The notes beneath the pieces were generated by a model, which saw only the letters and a program-made list of their open reading frames with translations, was not told the DNA's origin and ran no database searches. Shown piece by piece: positions 56,705 to 64,000 of a stretch of 64,000 nucleotides of DNA. Numbering within the stretch: the first letter of the stretch is position 1; each line of letters begins with the position of its first letter. The translations under genes and the position numbers were made by a program. This DNA comes from Limosilactobacillus reuteri (GTDB lineage: Bacteria; Bacillota; Bacilli; Lactobacillales; Lactobacillaceae): contig NZ_CP139478.1 in assembly GCF_034259105.1 (NCBI RefSeq), positions 1,236,501-1,300,500 of the forward strand. The letters are read 5' to 3'.

Positions 56705-57907
56705 TCATTTCATTAGTTTTTTGACTCTGACATTGAAGTAGAAACGGCTTAATAAGACCACTTCCACTGCCGCAATAATAAGATTAATTACCATCTGGCC
56801 GACATTCAACTGCCAACCGATACTAGCAAGGGCGATCAATAGTGCCTCTAGCGCCGTTACCTTGGCCAACAGCTGCTTAAAGTCCGCCTGTTGCTGACTA
56901 GCAGGGATTGGATAGATGTGAGTAAAGACATTTGATTCATACTGGTCGTAGAGTGGCATCAGTTGGGTCGCGATCAAGTAAATAAAGAGTACGACCACCA
57001 GAGTACTCAGCCAACCTGCTGGCAATAAGAAGACAATCACCATTCCTAGCAGGGTCAACCGACTGACAATCCCGCTCACTTCGGTACTCCGGACAAATGC
57101 GCGGGCGTATAAGTAAGACCAGGGTTGACCATCCTTGCTCAGCCAGCGGATCAGGTCATCTGCCCACTTCCGCCGTTTGGTATTTCCTTGAACACTTGGC
57201 ACATCAGTAAAGAGGTTAAAGAAACGGTAGACACTGTACATCCGATCCTGTTCCGCTTTAACGGCAATCCGCCAATTAACAGCGAGATCACGATAGTAAA
57301 CAATTACTGCTAAGTACAAAAGCACCGCTACTACAAGACCGACGTAGGGATTAACCAACCACATTGCGATTGAAGCGAGCAGCGGGTTTACCCAGTATTC
57401 TAGCCGGGTTCGCCACTGTTGATCACCCCAGCGCAAACTCAATGATTTACGAGCTACGTGCATCCAATCGGCCTTATTAACAATGGCGACTAAAAAAATG
57501 GTCATAATCTCGGCACTGCTGAGTTTTTCCGTTGTCAACGCGAACGGCAAGGCGATAAAGGCACCAACCACCGTCATTATTTCCGCTAAGATCAGACTAT
57601 ACCAGGTCGCCTGGTTAAGGTAACGATGAATTCCTTCAACTTGTGGCAAGAGAAAGACTGGGTCCGGCTTTTTGATTAGGGTAGCAAGGCGACCGATTTG
57701 GGCGATGACCGTAAACCAGCCGATCAAGATCAACCGGGTCCACCATTCATGCGGTCCCAAGGTTGGCAGCCATTGGGAGTAGCCATACGCCAAGGCTCCG
57801 AACAGGAAAAATAAGGCGATAACAAAGTGGTCATTGAAGACTAACCGCCAGTAACGCAGTAGGAGCATAAAGTGTTGGCTGCGACGCTTGCTAAATAACT
57901 TATTCAT
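56705..57907 (-). CDS. ecsB: ABC transporter permease EcsB
   Basis: 400 residues, strongly hydrophobic, with about 9-10 membrane helices. The N-terminus MNKLFSKRRSQHFMLLLRYWRLVFNDH matches EcsB. The ATG at 57907 overlaps the ecsA stop (ATGAATAA), so translation is coupled; a longer frame upstream is not supported. EcsAB exporters influence secretion and protein processing in Bacillus and Staphylococcus; the substrate is not firmly known. Confidence 0.93.
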   Translation of the reverse strand: MNKLFSKRRSQHFMLLLRYWRLVFNDHFVIALFFLFGALAYGYSQWLPTLGPHEWWTRLILIGWFTVIAQIGRLATLIKKPDPVFLLPQVEGIHRYLNQATWYSLILAEIMTVVGAFIALPFALTTEKLSSAEIMTIFLVAIVNKADWMHVARKSLSLRWGDQQWRTRLEYWVNPLLASIAMWLVNPYVGLVVAVLLYLAVIVYYRDLAVNWRIAVKAEQDRMYSVYRFFNLFTDVPSVQGNTKRRKWADDLIRWLSKDGQPWSYLYARAFVRSTEVSGIVSRLTLLGMVIVFLLPAGWLSTLVVVLFIYLIATQLMPLYDQYESNVFTHIYPIPASQQQADFKQLLAKVTALEALLIALASIGWQLNVGQMVINLIIAAVEVVLLSRFYFNVRVKKLMK

Positions 57908-58637
57908 CACGATCACCCTTTGCAAGATGCAAGTATATCTCATCTAAGGATTCGCCGGCATGATTCCCAGCAGCTCGCAATTCATCGAGGGTTCCATGTG
58001 CCCGGACTTTTCCATCTGCCAATAGGACAAAGCGGTCACAATACCGTTGCGCCGTATCAAGGACGTGGGTCGACATCAAAACCGCAACGCCCTCCTTCTT
58101 CTTTTGCTCAATCAGGTCTAGCAAGTCATGAACTGCCAAAGGGTCCAACCCATAGAATGGTTCATCGATAATCAGCAGCTTGGCCTTCGTCATAAAGGCA
58201 CAGCAGATCATTACCTTTTGCTTCATCCCCTTAGAGAAGTTAGCGGGGAACCAATCGAGCTTATTATCCAGCCGAAAAAGTTTTAATAGTTTTGTCGCCC
58301 GTTGCCATGCTTCATCGTGGTCCAACTCGTACGCCATAATCGTTAAATCAATATGCTCACGGAGGGTCAATTCATCATAAAGAATTGGCGTTTCGGGAAC
58401 ATAGGCGATCTCCTTTTTATATTCTTCCGGGTTAGCCTGAATAGTAAGACCATTAATTTTAATCGATCCTGAAAATGGTCGCAGCAAGCCAATAACGTGG
58501 TTTAGCGTTGTTGACTTTCCGGCACCATTTAGTCCAATCAAACCAACTAATTCACCTGGTTGGACATCAAAGCTGACATCCTTCAACACAGGAATCTGGG
58601 AATATCCACCAACAAGTTTATTTATCTCTAAAGCCAT
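57900..58637 (-). CDS. ecsA: ABC transporter ATP-binding protein EcsA
   Basis: 245 residues. Walker A is GLIGLNGAGKSTTLNH, the signature FSKGMKQKVMICCAF, Walker B KLLIIDEPFYGLDPLAV, and the H-loop is in MSTHVLD. It powers EcsB. Divergent from hit and followed by ecsB and trmB. Confidence 0.96.
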   Translation of the reverse strand: MALEINKLVGGYSQIPVLKDVSFDVQPGELVGLIGLNGAGKSTTLNHVIGLLRPFSGSIKINGLTIQANPEEYKKEIAYVPETPILYDELTLREHIDLTIMAYELDHDEAWQRATKLLKLFRLDNKLDWFPANFSKGMKQKVMICCAFMTKAKLLIIDEPFYGLDPLAVHDLLDLIEQKKKEGVAVLMSTHVLDTAQRYCDRFVLLADGKVRAHGTLDELRAAGNHAGESLDEIYLHLAKGDRDE

Positions 58638-58773
58638 TATTCATCCCTTCTTAATTATTGCTTAGTCATATCTTTTTATTATATCATAGGTTATTTCTTC
58701 TACTAAATCATGCACGAACGCGATTTTTTCGGTATACTTAGGATAAGTTTAATCTTCAAAAGGAGCGATTAAT

Positions 58774-59208
58774 ATGGACAATAATTGTATTTTCTGCAAA
58801 ATCATTAACGGTGAGATTCCTAGCTACACAGTCTATGAAGATGACGTTGTAAAGGCCTTCCTTGATATTTCACAAGGAACTCCTGGTCACACCCTCGTCA
58901 TTCCTAAGAAGCACGTTCCCAATTTATTTGCCTACGATGCTGATCTCGCTGCCCAAGTATTTTCCCGTATCCCCAAGATTGCACGGGCAGTCAAGGCTTC
59001 TAACCCAGCTATCAAGGGAATGAACGTGGTTAACAATAACGGTGAAGTCGCTTATCAATCTGTCTTCCATTCCCACTTCCACTTGATTCCACGGTACACT
59101 AGCGATGATGATTTTAAGATGATTTTTAAGGACAATTCTGGTAACTACAACGATGAAAAGTACAAAGAAATCCAACAATCAATCATCGATCAAATGAAAG
59201 AAGACTAG
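58774..59208 (+). CDS. hit: HIT family hydrolase
   Basis: 144 residues. It begins CIFCKIINGEIPSYTVYEDD and carries the histidine triad HSHFHLIPRY (about residue 97). The family cleaves nucleoside phosphoramidates or acyl-adenylates. Its place beside ecsA, divergently, is conserved across Firmicutes. A small coiled-coil gene begins 2 bp downstream. Confidence 0.96.
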   Translation: MDNNCIFCKIINGEIPSYTVYEDDVVKAFLDISQGTPGHTLVIPKKHVPNLFAYDADLAAQVFSRIPKIARAVKASNPAIKGMNVVNNNGEVAYQSVFHSHFHLIPRYTSDDDFKMIFKDNSGNYNDEKYKEIQQSIIDQMKED

Positions 59209-59210
59209 TT

Positions 59211-59441
59211 ATGCAACGGCTAAAAGAAATTCAAGAGGAATTCAAACGGCTCAGCAACGAAGTTTCACAGTTGAAGAACAGCATCGATGAACTACAAGCT
59301 GCCATCCCTGGTGTGCAAAAATTTATTAACGATGTTGAACGTGATGTTAAGAAGTGGAAATTCAAGACTGAACCCCGGCTGAACCGCATTCAGATTATTC
59401 TGGATGTGCTCAAGATTGATCAAAAGGAACAGCAGAAGTAA
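59211..59441 (+). CDS. Small coiled-coil protein downstream of hit
   Basis: 76 residues, nearly all helical with a heptad-like pattern (IQEEFKRLSNEVSQLKNSIDELQAAI). No membrane segment. It starts at an ATG two bases after the hit stop, sharing its transcript, and is followed by a terminator. Similar short genes follow hit in other lactobacilli. Function unknown. Confidence 0.75.
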   Translation: MQRLKEIQEEFKRLSNEVSQLKNSIDELQAAIPGVQKFINDVERDVKKWKFKTEPRLNRIQIILDVLKIDQKEQQK

Positions 59442-59443
59442 TA

Positions 59444-59482
59444 AAAAATAAGGTTACGAAAATTTTCCGTAGCCTTATTTTT
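59444..59482. terminator. Bidirectional terminator between the hit operon and prsA
   Basis: A 15-bp stem AAAAATAAGGTTACG/CGTAGCCTTATTTTT (59444-59458 with 59468-59482), with A/T tails on both sides. It is placed between the convergent hit operon and prsA. Confidence 0.92.
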
Positions 59483-59492
59483 ATACCCTATT

Positions 59493-60431
59493 TTACTTAT
59501 TTGAGCTAGTACTGCTGCTGTTATTGCTGGAGCTGCTTGTAGTGGCGCTTGAGTTAAGGTAGTTATCAAGGATATTCTTAACATCGTTTTCCTTGATTGA
59601 AACGTTACCCTTCTTCAAGACGTTTGAAACAACCTTCCGCATGAAGTTTTGGTTGTTCATGTTTTCTTGAACGATTTGGTTCTTCAAGTCATTGATGTGT
59701 TGACTCTTCTTACCCTTAGCTGGGTGTTCGATCATGTAAATTACTTGGTAGCCGTCATCAGTCTTAACTGGGGTCGTAGTATATTCACCCGTCTTCAACT
59801 TAAAGGCAGCCTTCTTGTAAGCTGAGTCAAGTTGGTTATCAGTATTATCAAAGGCTGGAAGCTTACCACCGTTGTTCTTGGTTTGACTATCAGTTGACTT
59901 GGACTTAGCAAGCTTCTTGAAAGTCTTGTACTTGTTGCTGGAGTCATTTAATTGGTTAATGATATCTTCAGCATCAGACTTACTACCAACAAGGATCGTC
60001 GCAGTTTGAACTTTAGGTTGGTACTTGGTCCATTGCTTATTGATTTGCTTGTTAGTAATGTGGGAGTAATGACGAGCAGCCGCAGTCAAGAGTAAGTTTG
60101 ACCGAATTTGTTGCTTCAATGACTTTTCAGTTAAGTTTTGACTTTGAAGATAAGCATTAAAGTCTGAACCGTACTCGTTCTTGTAGGTATTATATTGCGC
60201 GTTAACTTGCTTATCACTGACTTCTTTACCGTATTGCTTCTCCAAAACCTTATCTAAGATCATTTGTTGAAGCACTTGCTTACCAGCACTGGTTTGCTTC
60301 ATGCTGCTGTAGTATTCGCTCTCAGTGATTTTACCGCCGCTAGTAGTAGCGACTGCTTTATTTCCACAGGCAGCAAGCGGCATCATCAATGCGGCCCCTG
60401 CAATGATAGCAATTAACTTTTTGGATTTCAT
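59493..60431 (-). CDS. prsA: Foldase lipoprotein PrsA
   Basis: 312 residues. A lipoprotein signal ([11 protein letters not shown], Cys at about residue 22) is followed by an N-terminal chaperone domain, a parvulin-type PPIase (about residues 140-240, [19 protein letters not shown], then [22 protein letters not shown]) and a Ser/Thr/Asn-rich tail. It sits on the outer face of the membrane and folds secreted proteins. It converges on the hit operon. Confidence 0.95.
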   Translation of the reverse strand: MKSKKLIAIIAGAALMMPLAACGNKAVATTSGGKITESEYYSSMKQTSAGKQVLQQMILDKVLEKQYGKEVSDKQVNAQYNTYKNEYGSDFNAYLQSQNLTEKSLKQQIRSNLLLTAAARHYSHITNKQINKQWTKYQPKVQTATILVGSKSDAEDIINQLNDSSNKYKTFKKLAKSKSTDSQTKNNGGKLPAFDNTDNQLDSAYKKAAFKLKTGEYTTTPVKTDDGYQVIYMIEHPAKGKKSQHINDLKNQIVQENMNNQNFMRKVVSNVLKKGNVSIKENDVKNILDNYLNSSATTSSSSNNSSSTSSNK

Positions 60432-60545
60432 GTAAGAAACACATCCTTAAACAAAATATTTTTTCGATAACTTCACTCATCCAATATACCACACTTATTT
60501 TTTCGTGCCAGTCTCCTAAATAAATGTTTATATCATCTTCATAAT

Positions 60546-63038
60546 TTATTCACGGTTTAATGCTTGCAGGTCAAGAATTTTAACGTCAAGGTCCTTAATC
60601 CGATCATCAGCAGTAAAATAGATAACCTGATTCTTCTCAGCAATTTTTTCTAGCAAGGCCAGCATTCGTTGCCGCCGAACGTTATCAAAATTAACAAACC
60701 CATCATCAATAATTACCGGGAAGTTAGCTTGATCACTCATCACGGTGACAAAGCCAAGCCGGAGCGCAATATACAATTGTTCAGCCGTTCCCTGCGACAA
60801 TTCTTCCACTAAAAAGACTTCTTGATCCCTTCGTACCACTTTGACTCCATCGGCCGTTAAACGGATCCGGGAATAGCGATGAGCGGTTAACAAGGCAAAA
60901 TATTGTTCTGCCTGGCGAATGATTGCAGGGTAACGATCAGCTGAAGCTCCTACCAGGGCCTTATTAATCCACTGAATTGCCAATTGGTACCTTAACCATT
61001 CCTGTACTTCATGCCAAATCTTAGCGGCTAGGTTAGCCCGTTCTTGTTCCAGATTGCTGAGGGTTCCATCTTTAACTAAACTATCAATTTCGACTTTATC
61101 TTTTTGAATCTCTTCGTGGGTATGAGAGATTGTTAGGTTGAGCTGATCAAGCTGGTACCGAGTCTTCGCTAAAGCCGTCATTAGCTCATCTCTATTTGCG
61201 TATGCAGCAAGGGCTTGGCGGTCTTCTGCGGTCAATTGTTGTCCATAGGCATCTGATGCCAAGGCTTGTGATTGTGCTGCAGAACGATTTGCTAAGTACT
61301 GGGTAAACTGGTTATCATCGTGCACCCCTGCTTGCTGATAAATCGCCAGTTTTTGCTGATGAATTTTACTGTAGTCTTGATTGAGCTGGGCTAAATTGTT
61401 AGCAATCGTTGCTTTTTCCCGGGTATTCGCTTGGATATCCTGGCACGCTTGTTGCCCTTGTTCCAGCAAATCATCCAATTTAGTCCTAACAGCCGCCAAA
61501 GTTAGATTTTGCAAAGCTGGTGGCAATTGTTGGTTAAAGATAGCAAGTTGGTGGTCATATCTTTGCTGATCTTGTTTGGCAGTTTGGAGCTGGGCAGCTA
61601 ATTCGGCATTTCGTTGTAAATCTCCCTGGATTAATAGCCATTGATCAGGCGGAAAATCCTGTAAGCCATGTTTTTGGCCAAACGCCGTGATTGCTTGGGA
61701 ATCTGTTGTTACTGGAGCAGAATGACTTCCTTGGCGTTGATAATAAAGATACATAACTGTCGCAAAGGCCGCAATTGCTCCGATAGCGGTAATAAAAGTG
61801 GCATTCGCTAATAATCCAATGATAAAAAGGACAAAGCCGCCGATGATTCCGATCATTGCGGCGCGAGAAGGATCGCCATTTGACTGGTTCGTATTTGCCC
61901 GAGAAAGCGGTTGGACATTAAGAAGGCGGGCAAGTTCTGCTTTTTCTTGAGGAGTTAAGGGCGCCGGCAAAGGCTGGTGGTAGCGTGTTTTAATTGCAGT
62001 TAATTCCTGCTGCCACTGATTAGCTTGCGTTTGTTGACGGTGCTGTAAAGCCTCCTCCGCTTGTAACTCAACCGCTTGCTCCTTGAGGCGTTGAAGTTCC
62101 GGGATGCTTTGTGGCGAATGCTTAGTTGCTTGTGGAGACTGATGATCGATCCTTGCCAAGCGCTGTTGATAAACCTGTTGTTGGCGGCGAAGTTCCTTTT
62201 CTCTAACTTGTAGTTCTTGAGCCGTCGTAACTTGCTGATCAGTTAAATAGTCAGCAATTGGTCGAGTTTGGTGGCTATGTTGCCATTCATGGTAAACCGG
62301 CCACAACTGCTGTAAATGTGCTAATTTTTGCAAAAGTGGCTGTTGTTTTTGCAATTCTGCCTGTGCTTGCCGCAATTTTTCTTTGTTTGTCTTCAAATCT
62401 GCCTGCAGGTCCTGATAACGGTGAAATTTACCACGCGCTTGGTTAATTTTATCTGTCAAATTTGCATATTGATGAAGATCTTGATTGAGCGGCCATTTCC
62501 GTCCGCGCGGTTTATAGAGATGGTCAGCTTGTTTCTGGTACTGATCAATTAACTGGTCCCACTGTGCACTGCCAACAGCCCCTAGTTGCTGCAGATGTTG
62601 TTGCCATTCATCCCGATTAAGCTCGTCCACAGCTGTTAAGTCTCGTTGACCAAAACTAAAAAGGGCTTGATAGAGCGACCGATCCATTGAGCCAAGCAGT
62701 TGCTTTAATTCTTGCTCACCACCTTGACGTCCTTGTGAATCAGTCACACTAACCTTACCGCCATTCCGCCCGCGTTGCCGTTTAATCACGTAATCATGGC
62801 CGTTGATCTCAACTAATAAACTTCCACCATAACTAGAAGTAGTTTTCGGAATATACTGAGCAAACCGATTCTTTCCCCGCCCATCCACAAAGCCAAATAA
62901 AACACTAACAAGAAAGGCCATTAGAGTTGTCTTTCCGGCTTCATTAGGGCCATAAATTATTTGGGGGTTAGTTGTAAAGTCAAAATCTTGATCATGCCAT
63001 TTGCCAAAGCCATCGATATGAACTTTCTTTATTTTCAT
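60546..63038 (-). CDS. yhaN: SMC/Rad50-like ATPase YhaN
   Basis: 830 residues. Walker A is GPNEAGKTTLMAF near residue 32, with the AAA_27-type VSVLFGFVDGRGKN next to it. A long Gln-rich coiled coil spans most of the middle, interrupted by a hydrophobic hairpin (about residues 385-435) that could enter the membrane. The C-terminus has the ABC signature and Walker B (VEELSQGTAEQLYIALRLG, FPVIIDDGFVNFD). It overlaps the SbcC class. It pairs with the upstream YhaO nuclease, whose stop is 3 bp away. Function in DNA end processing is likely but not shown. Confidence 0.88.
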   Translation of the reverse strand: MKIKKVHIDGFGKWHDQDFDFTTNPQIIYGPNEAGKTTLMAFLVSVLFGFVDGRGKNRFAQYIPKTTSSYGGSLLVEINGHDYVIKRQRGRNGGKVSVTDSQGRQGGEQELKQLLGSMDRSLYQALFSFGQRDLTAVDELNRDEWQQHLQQLGAVGSAQWDQLIDQYQKQADHLYKPRGRKWPLNQDLHQYANLTDKINQARGKFHRYQDLQADLKTNKEKLRQAQAELQKQQPLLQKLAHLQQLWPVYHEWQHSHQTRPIADYLTDQQVTTAQELQVREKELRRQQQVYQQRLARIDHQSPQATKHSPQSIPELQRLKEQAVELQAEEALQHRQQTQANQWQQELTAIKTRYHQPLPAPLTPQEKAELARLLNVQPLSRANTNQSNGDPSRAAMIGIIGGFVLFIIGLLANATFITAIGAIAAFATVMYLYYQRQGSHSAPVTTDSQAITAFGQKHGLQDFPPDQWLLIQGDLQRNAELAAQLQTAKQDQQRYDHQLAIFNQQLPPALQNLTLAAVRTKLDDLLEQGQQACQDIQANTREKATIANNLAQLNQDYSKIHQQKLAIYQQAGVHDDNQFTQYLANRSAAQSQALASDAYGQQLTAEDRQALAAYANRDELMTALAKTRYQLDQLNLTISHTHEEIQKDKVEIDSLVKDGTLSNLEQERANLAAKIWHEVQEWLRYQLAIQWINKALVGASADRYPAIIRQAEQYFALLTAHRYSRIRLTADGVKVVRRDQEVFLVEELSQGTAEQLYIALRLGFVTVMSDQANFPVIIDDGFVNFDNVRRQRMLALLEKIAEKNQVIYFTADDRIKDLDVKILDLQALNRE

Positions 63039-63041
63039 ATG

Positions 63042-64000
63042 TTAATCCTCCCGCCGCAATAATTGAGTCGTCGCTTGCTTCAGTTGCTGAAGATCAAGGT
63101 TTGTCAACTTAGCGGCTAAATCAGCATCCCGTGCTAAACTTTTTGTTAATTCTGCAATATTAGCAGGGGTAAATACTTCTTGGGCGGCTTGTTGCCAATA
63201 CTGTTCATCTAGATCAGTCATTGATGGCAACAAATTTTGCTGGTGGAGCAAGAGGTCATAGATCCACCATTTACCATTATCTGCATTTTGGTCCTGCAGG
63301 TGTTCAAGGACATCCCCATTTGCAAGCAGGTGCCGAATCGTTGGTGAAAGTTGTTCAATGTTAGCAATCGTAAGCTCTACCAGTTGGAATGGTGCATTTT
63401 TTAGTTTGTCATCAATTGCTTGCGACAGGGATCGCTCTACTTCAGCAAGACTACTAGTTGGTAAAGCATTAACGGTTAGACTTGTCCATTCAATTTCCGC
63501 AACTGGTTTAAATTGCGGCACAAGTTTATTGCCCTGACTTTCCACCAAATAATAGCCGTGCTGTCCGGCTTCATTTTTATGCCGTCCCTGTGGATTACCG
63601 CTGTAAATAATTGGCGGCTTCTCATTCAAGATTTGGTGCTTGTGAATATGACCAAGTGCCCAATAATCATAATTTTTAGCGATTAATTCATCGGTCGTAA
63701 ACGGAGCATAGTGGTTATCTTGATTTTGCCGAACTGCTCCATGAAGCATCCCGATGTGCCAGGTTTCGTTTCGTTTTGGTGGATATTTTTTCACTTGATC
63801 TTCTTGAATCCAGCGTTGATCATAACTAAAGCCGGAGATAGCAACACTGTCATGATTTGCCAAAGTAAGGGTGGTAGTCGTTACGCGATTGCCAAAAACA
63901 TGAACGTTTGCTGGCAGTTCTCCCGTGTCTTGGACAATTTGATAATCATGGTTACCATAAAGTAGATAAACGGGGATGCGTGCCTGCTTAAGTCGTTCGC
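63042..64000 (-). CDS. yhaO: DNA repair exonuclease YhaO (SbcD/Mre11-like), cut by window edge
   Basis: The frame is open to the right edge, giving about 319 C-terminal residues. The metallophosphoesterase motifs are LLYGNHDY, GMLHGAV and WALGHIHKHQ, with YSGNPQGRHKNEAGQHGYYLV after. The N-terminal metal-binding part is outside. It is a likely Mn-dependent nuclease partner of YhaN, analogous to SbcCD. A methionine at 63863 is not the start because conserved nuclease sequence continues upstream of it. Confidence 0.92.
   Translation of the reverse strand, partial: ERLKQARIPVYLLYGNHDYQIVQDTGELPANVHVFGNRVTTTTLTLANHDSVAISGFSYDQRWIQEDQVKKYPPKRNETWHIGMLHGAVRQNQDNHYAPFTTDELIAKNYDYWALGHIHKHQILNEKPPIIYSGNPQGRHKNEAGQHGYYLVESQGNKLVPQFKPVAEIEWTSLTVNALPTSSLAEVERSLSQAIDDKLKNAPFQLVELTIANIEQLSPTIRHLLANGDVLEHLQDQNADNGKWWIYDLLLHQQNLLPSMTDLDEQYWQQAAQEVFTPANIAELTKSLARDADLAAKLTNLDLQQLKQATTQLLRRED

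Overview
This 64 kb window looks like chromosome of a lactobacillus, most probably Limosilactobacillus reuteri or a close relative. The reasons are the AT-rich composition, the lactobacillar gene blocks (fthC-rhomboid-yqgQ-glcK; yqeG-yqeH-yhbY-nadD-yqeK-rsfS-yqeM; infC-rpmI-rplT; dnaB-dnaI; ecsAB-hit-prsA), a YSIRK/LPxTG mucus-binding adhesin, and many compact GGCTGGGA-type terminators. The species call is recognition, not a search result. Most genes lie on the minus strand.

1-15 kb: the start of miaA, a DUF3042 gene, the glucokinase/rhomboid/5-FTHF cyclo-ligase cluster, rpmG, an elongation-type PBP2, yfhO (plus strand), greA, udk, a LysM-NlpC/P60 hydrolase, and pheS-pheT behind a T-box. 15-25 kb: an HxlR regulator, an HD protein, a SpoU methyltransferase, acylphosphatase and YidC, a deformylase-like gene, a MATE exporter, a YjeM-like permease, an ArlRS-type two-component system, yceD-rpmF. 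25-31 kb: tmcAL and the yqe ribosome-assembly/NAD operon. 31-33 kb: a group IIC intron between the rplT terminator and the yqeG promoter, with a frameshifted reverse transcriptase. 33-41 kb: infC-rpmI-rplT with its leader, and polA-mutM-coaE-nrdR-dnaB-dnaI.

41-56 kb is the decaying, mobile part. It holds a DUF1275 gene, a glutaminase and a GT4 glycosyltransferase, each cut by one in-frame stop, a multiply frameshifted mucus-binding adhesin, an ISL3-family element with an exact 8-bp target duplication between ytpP and ytpR, and an IS30-family element upstream of the adhesin. Intact genes here include a Bax-inhibitor-type protein (followed by a 111-nt hairpin), murC, ytpR, ytpP and an aldo/keto reductase.

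56-64 kb: trmB, ecsBA, hit with a small coiled-coil gene, prsA, and the SbcC/SbcD-like pair yhaN-yhaO, which runs off the right edge.

I saw no CRISPR array, prophage, tRNA or rRNA gene. No convincing new multi-gene system was found. The points most worth following are the hairpin at 42222-42332, the intron placement, the AUA start of infC, and the group of genes each broken by a single stop.
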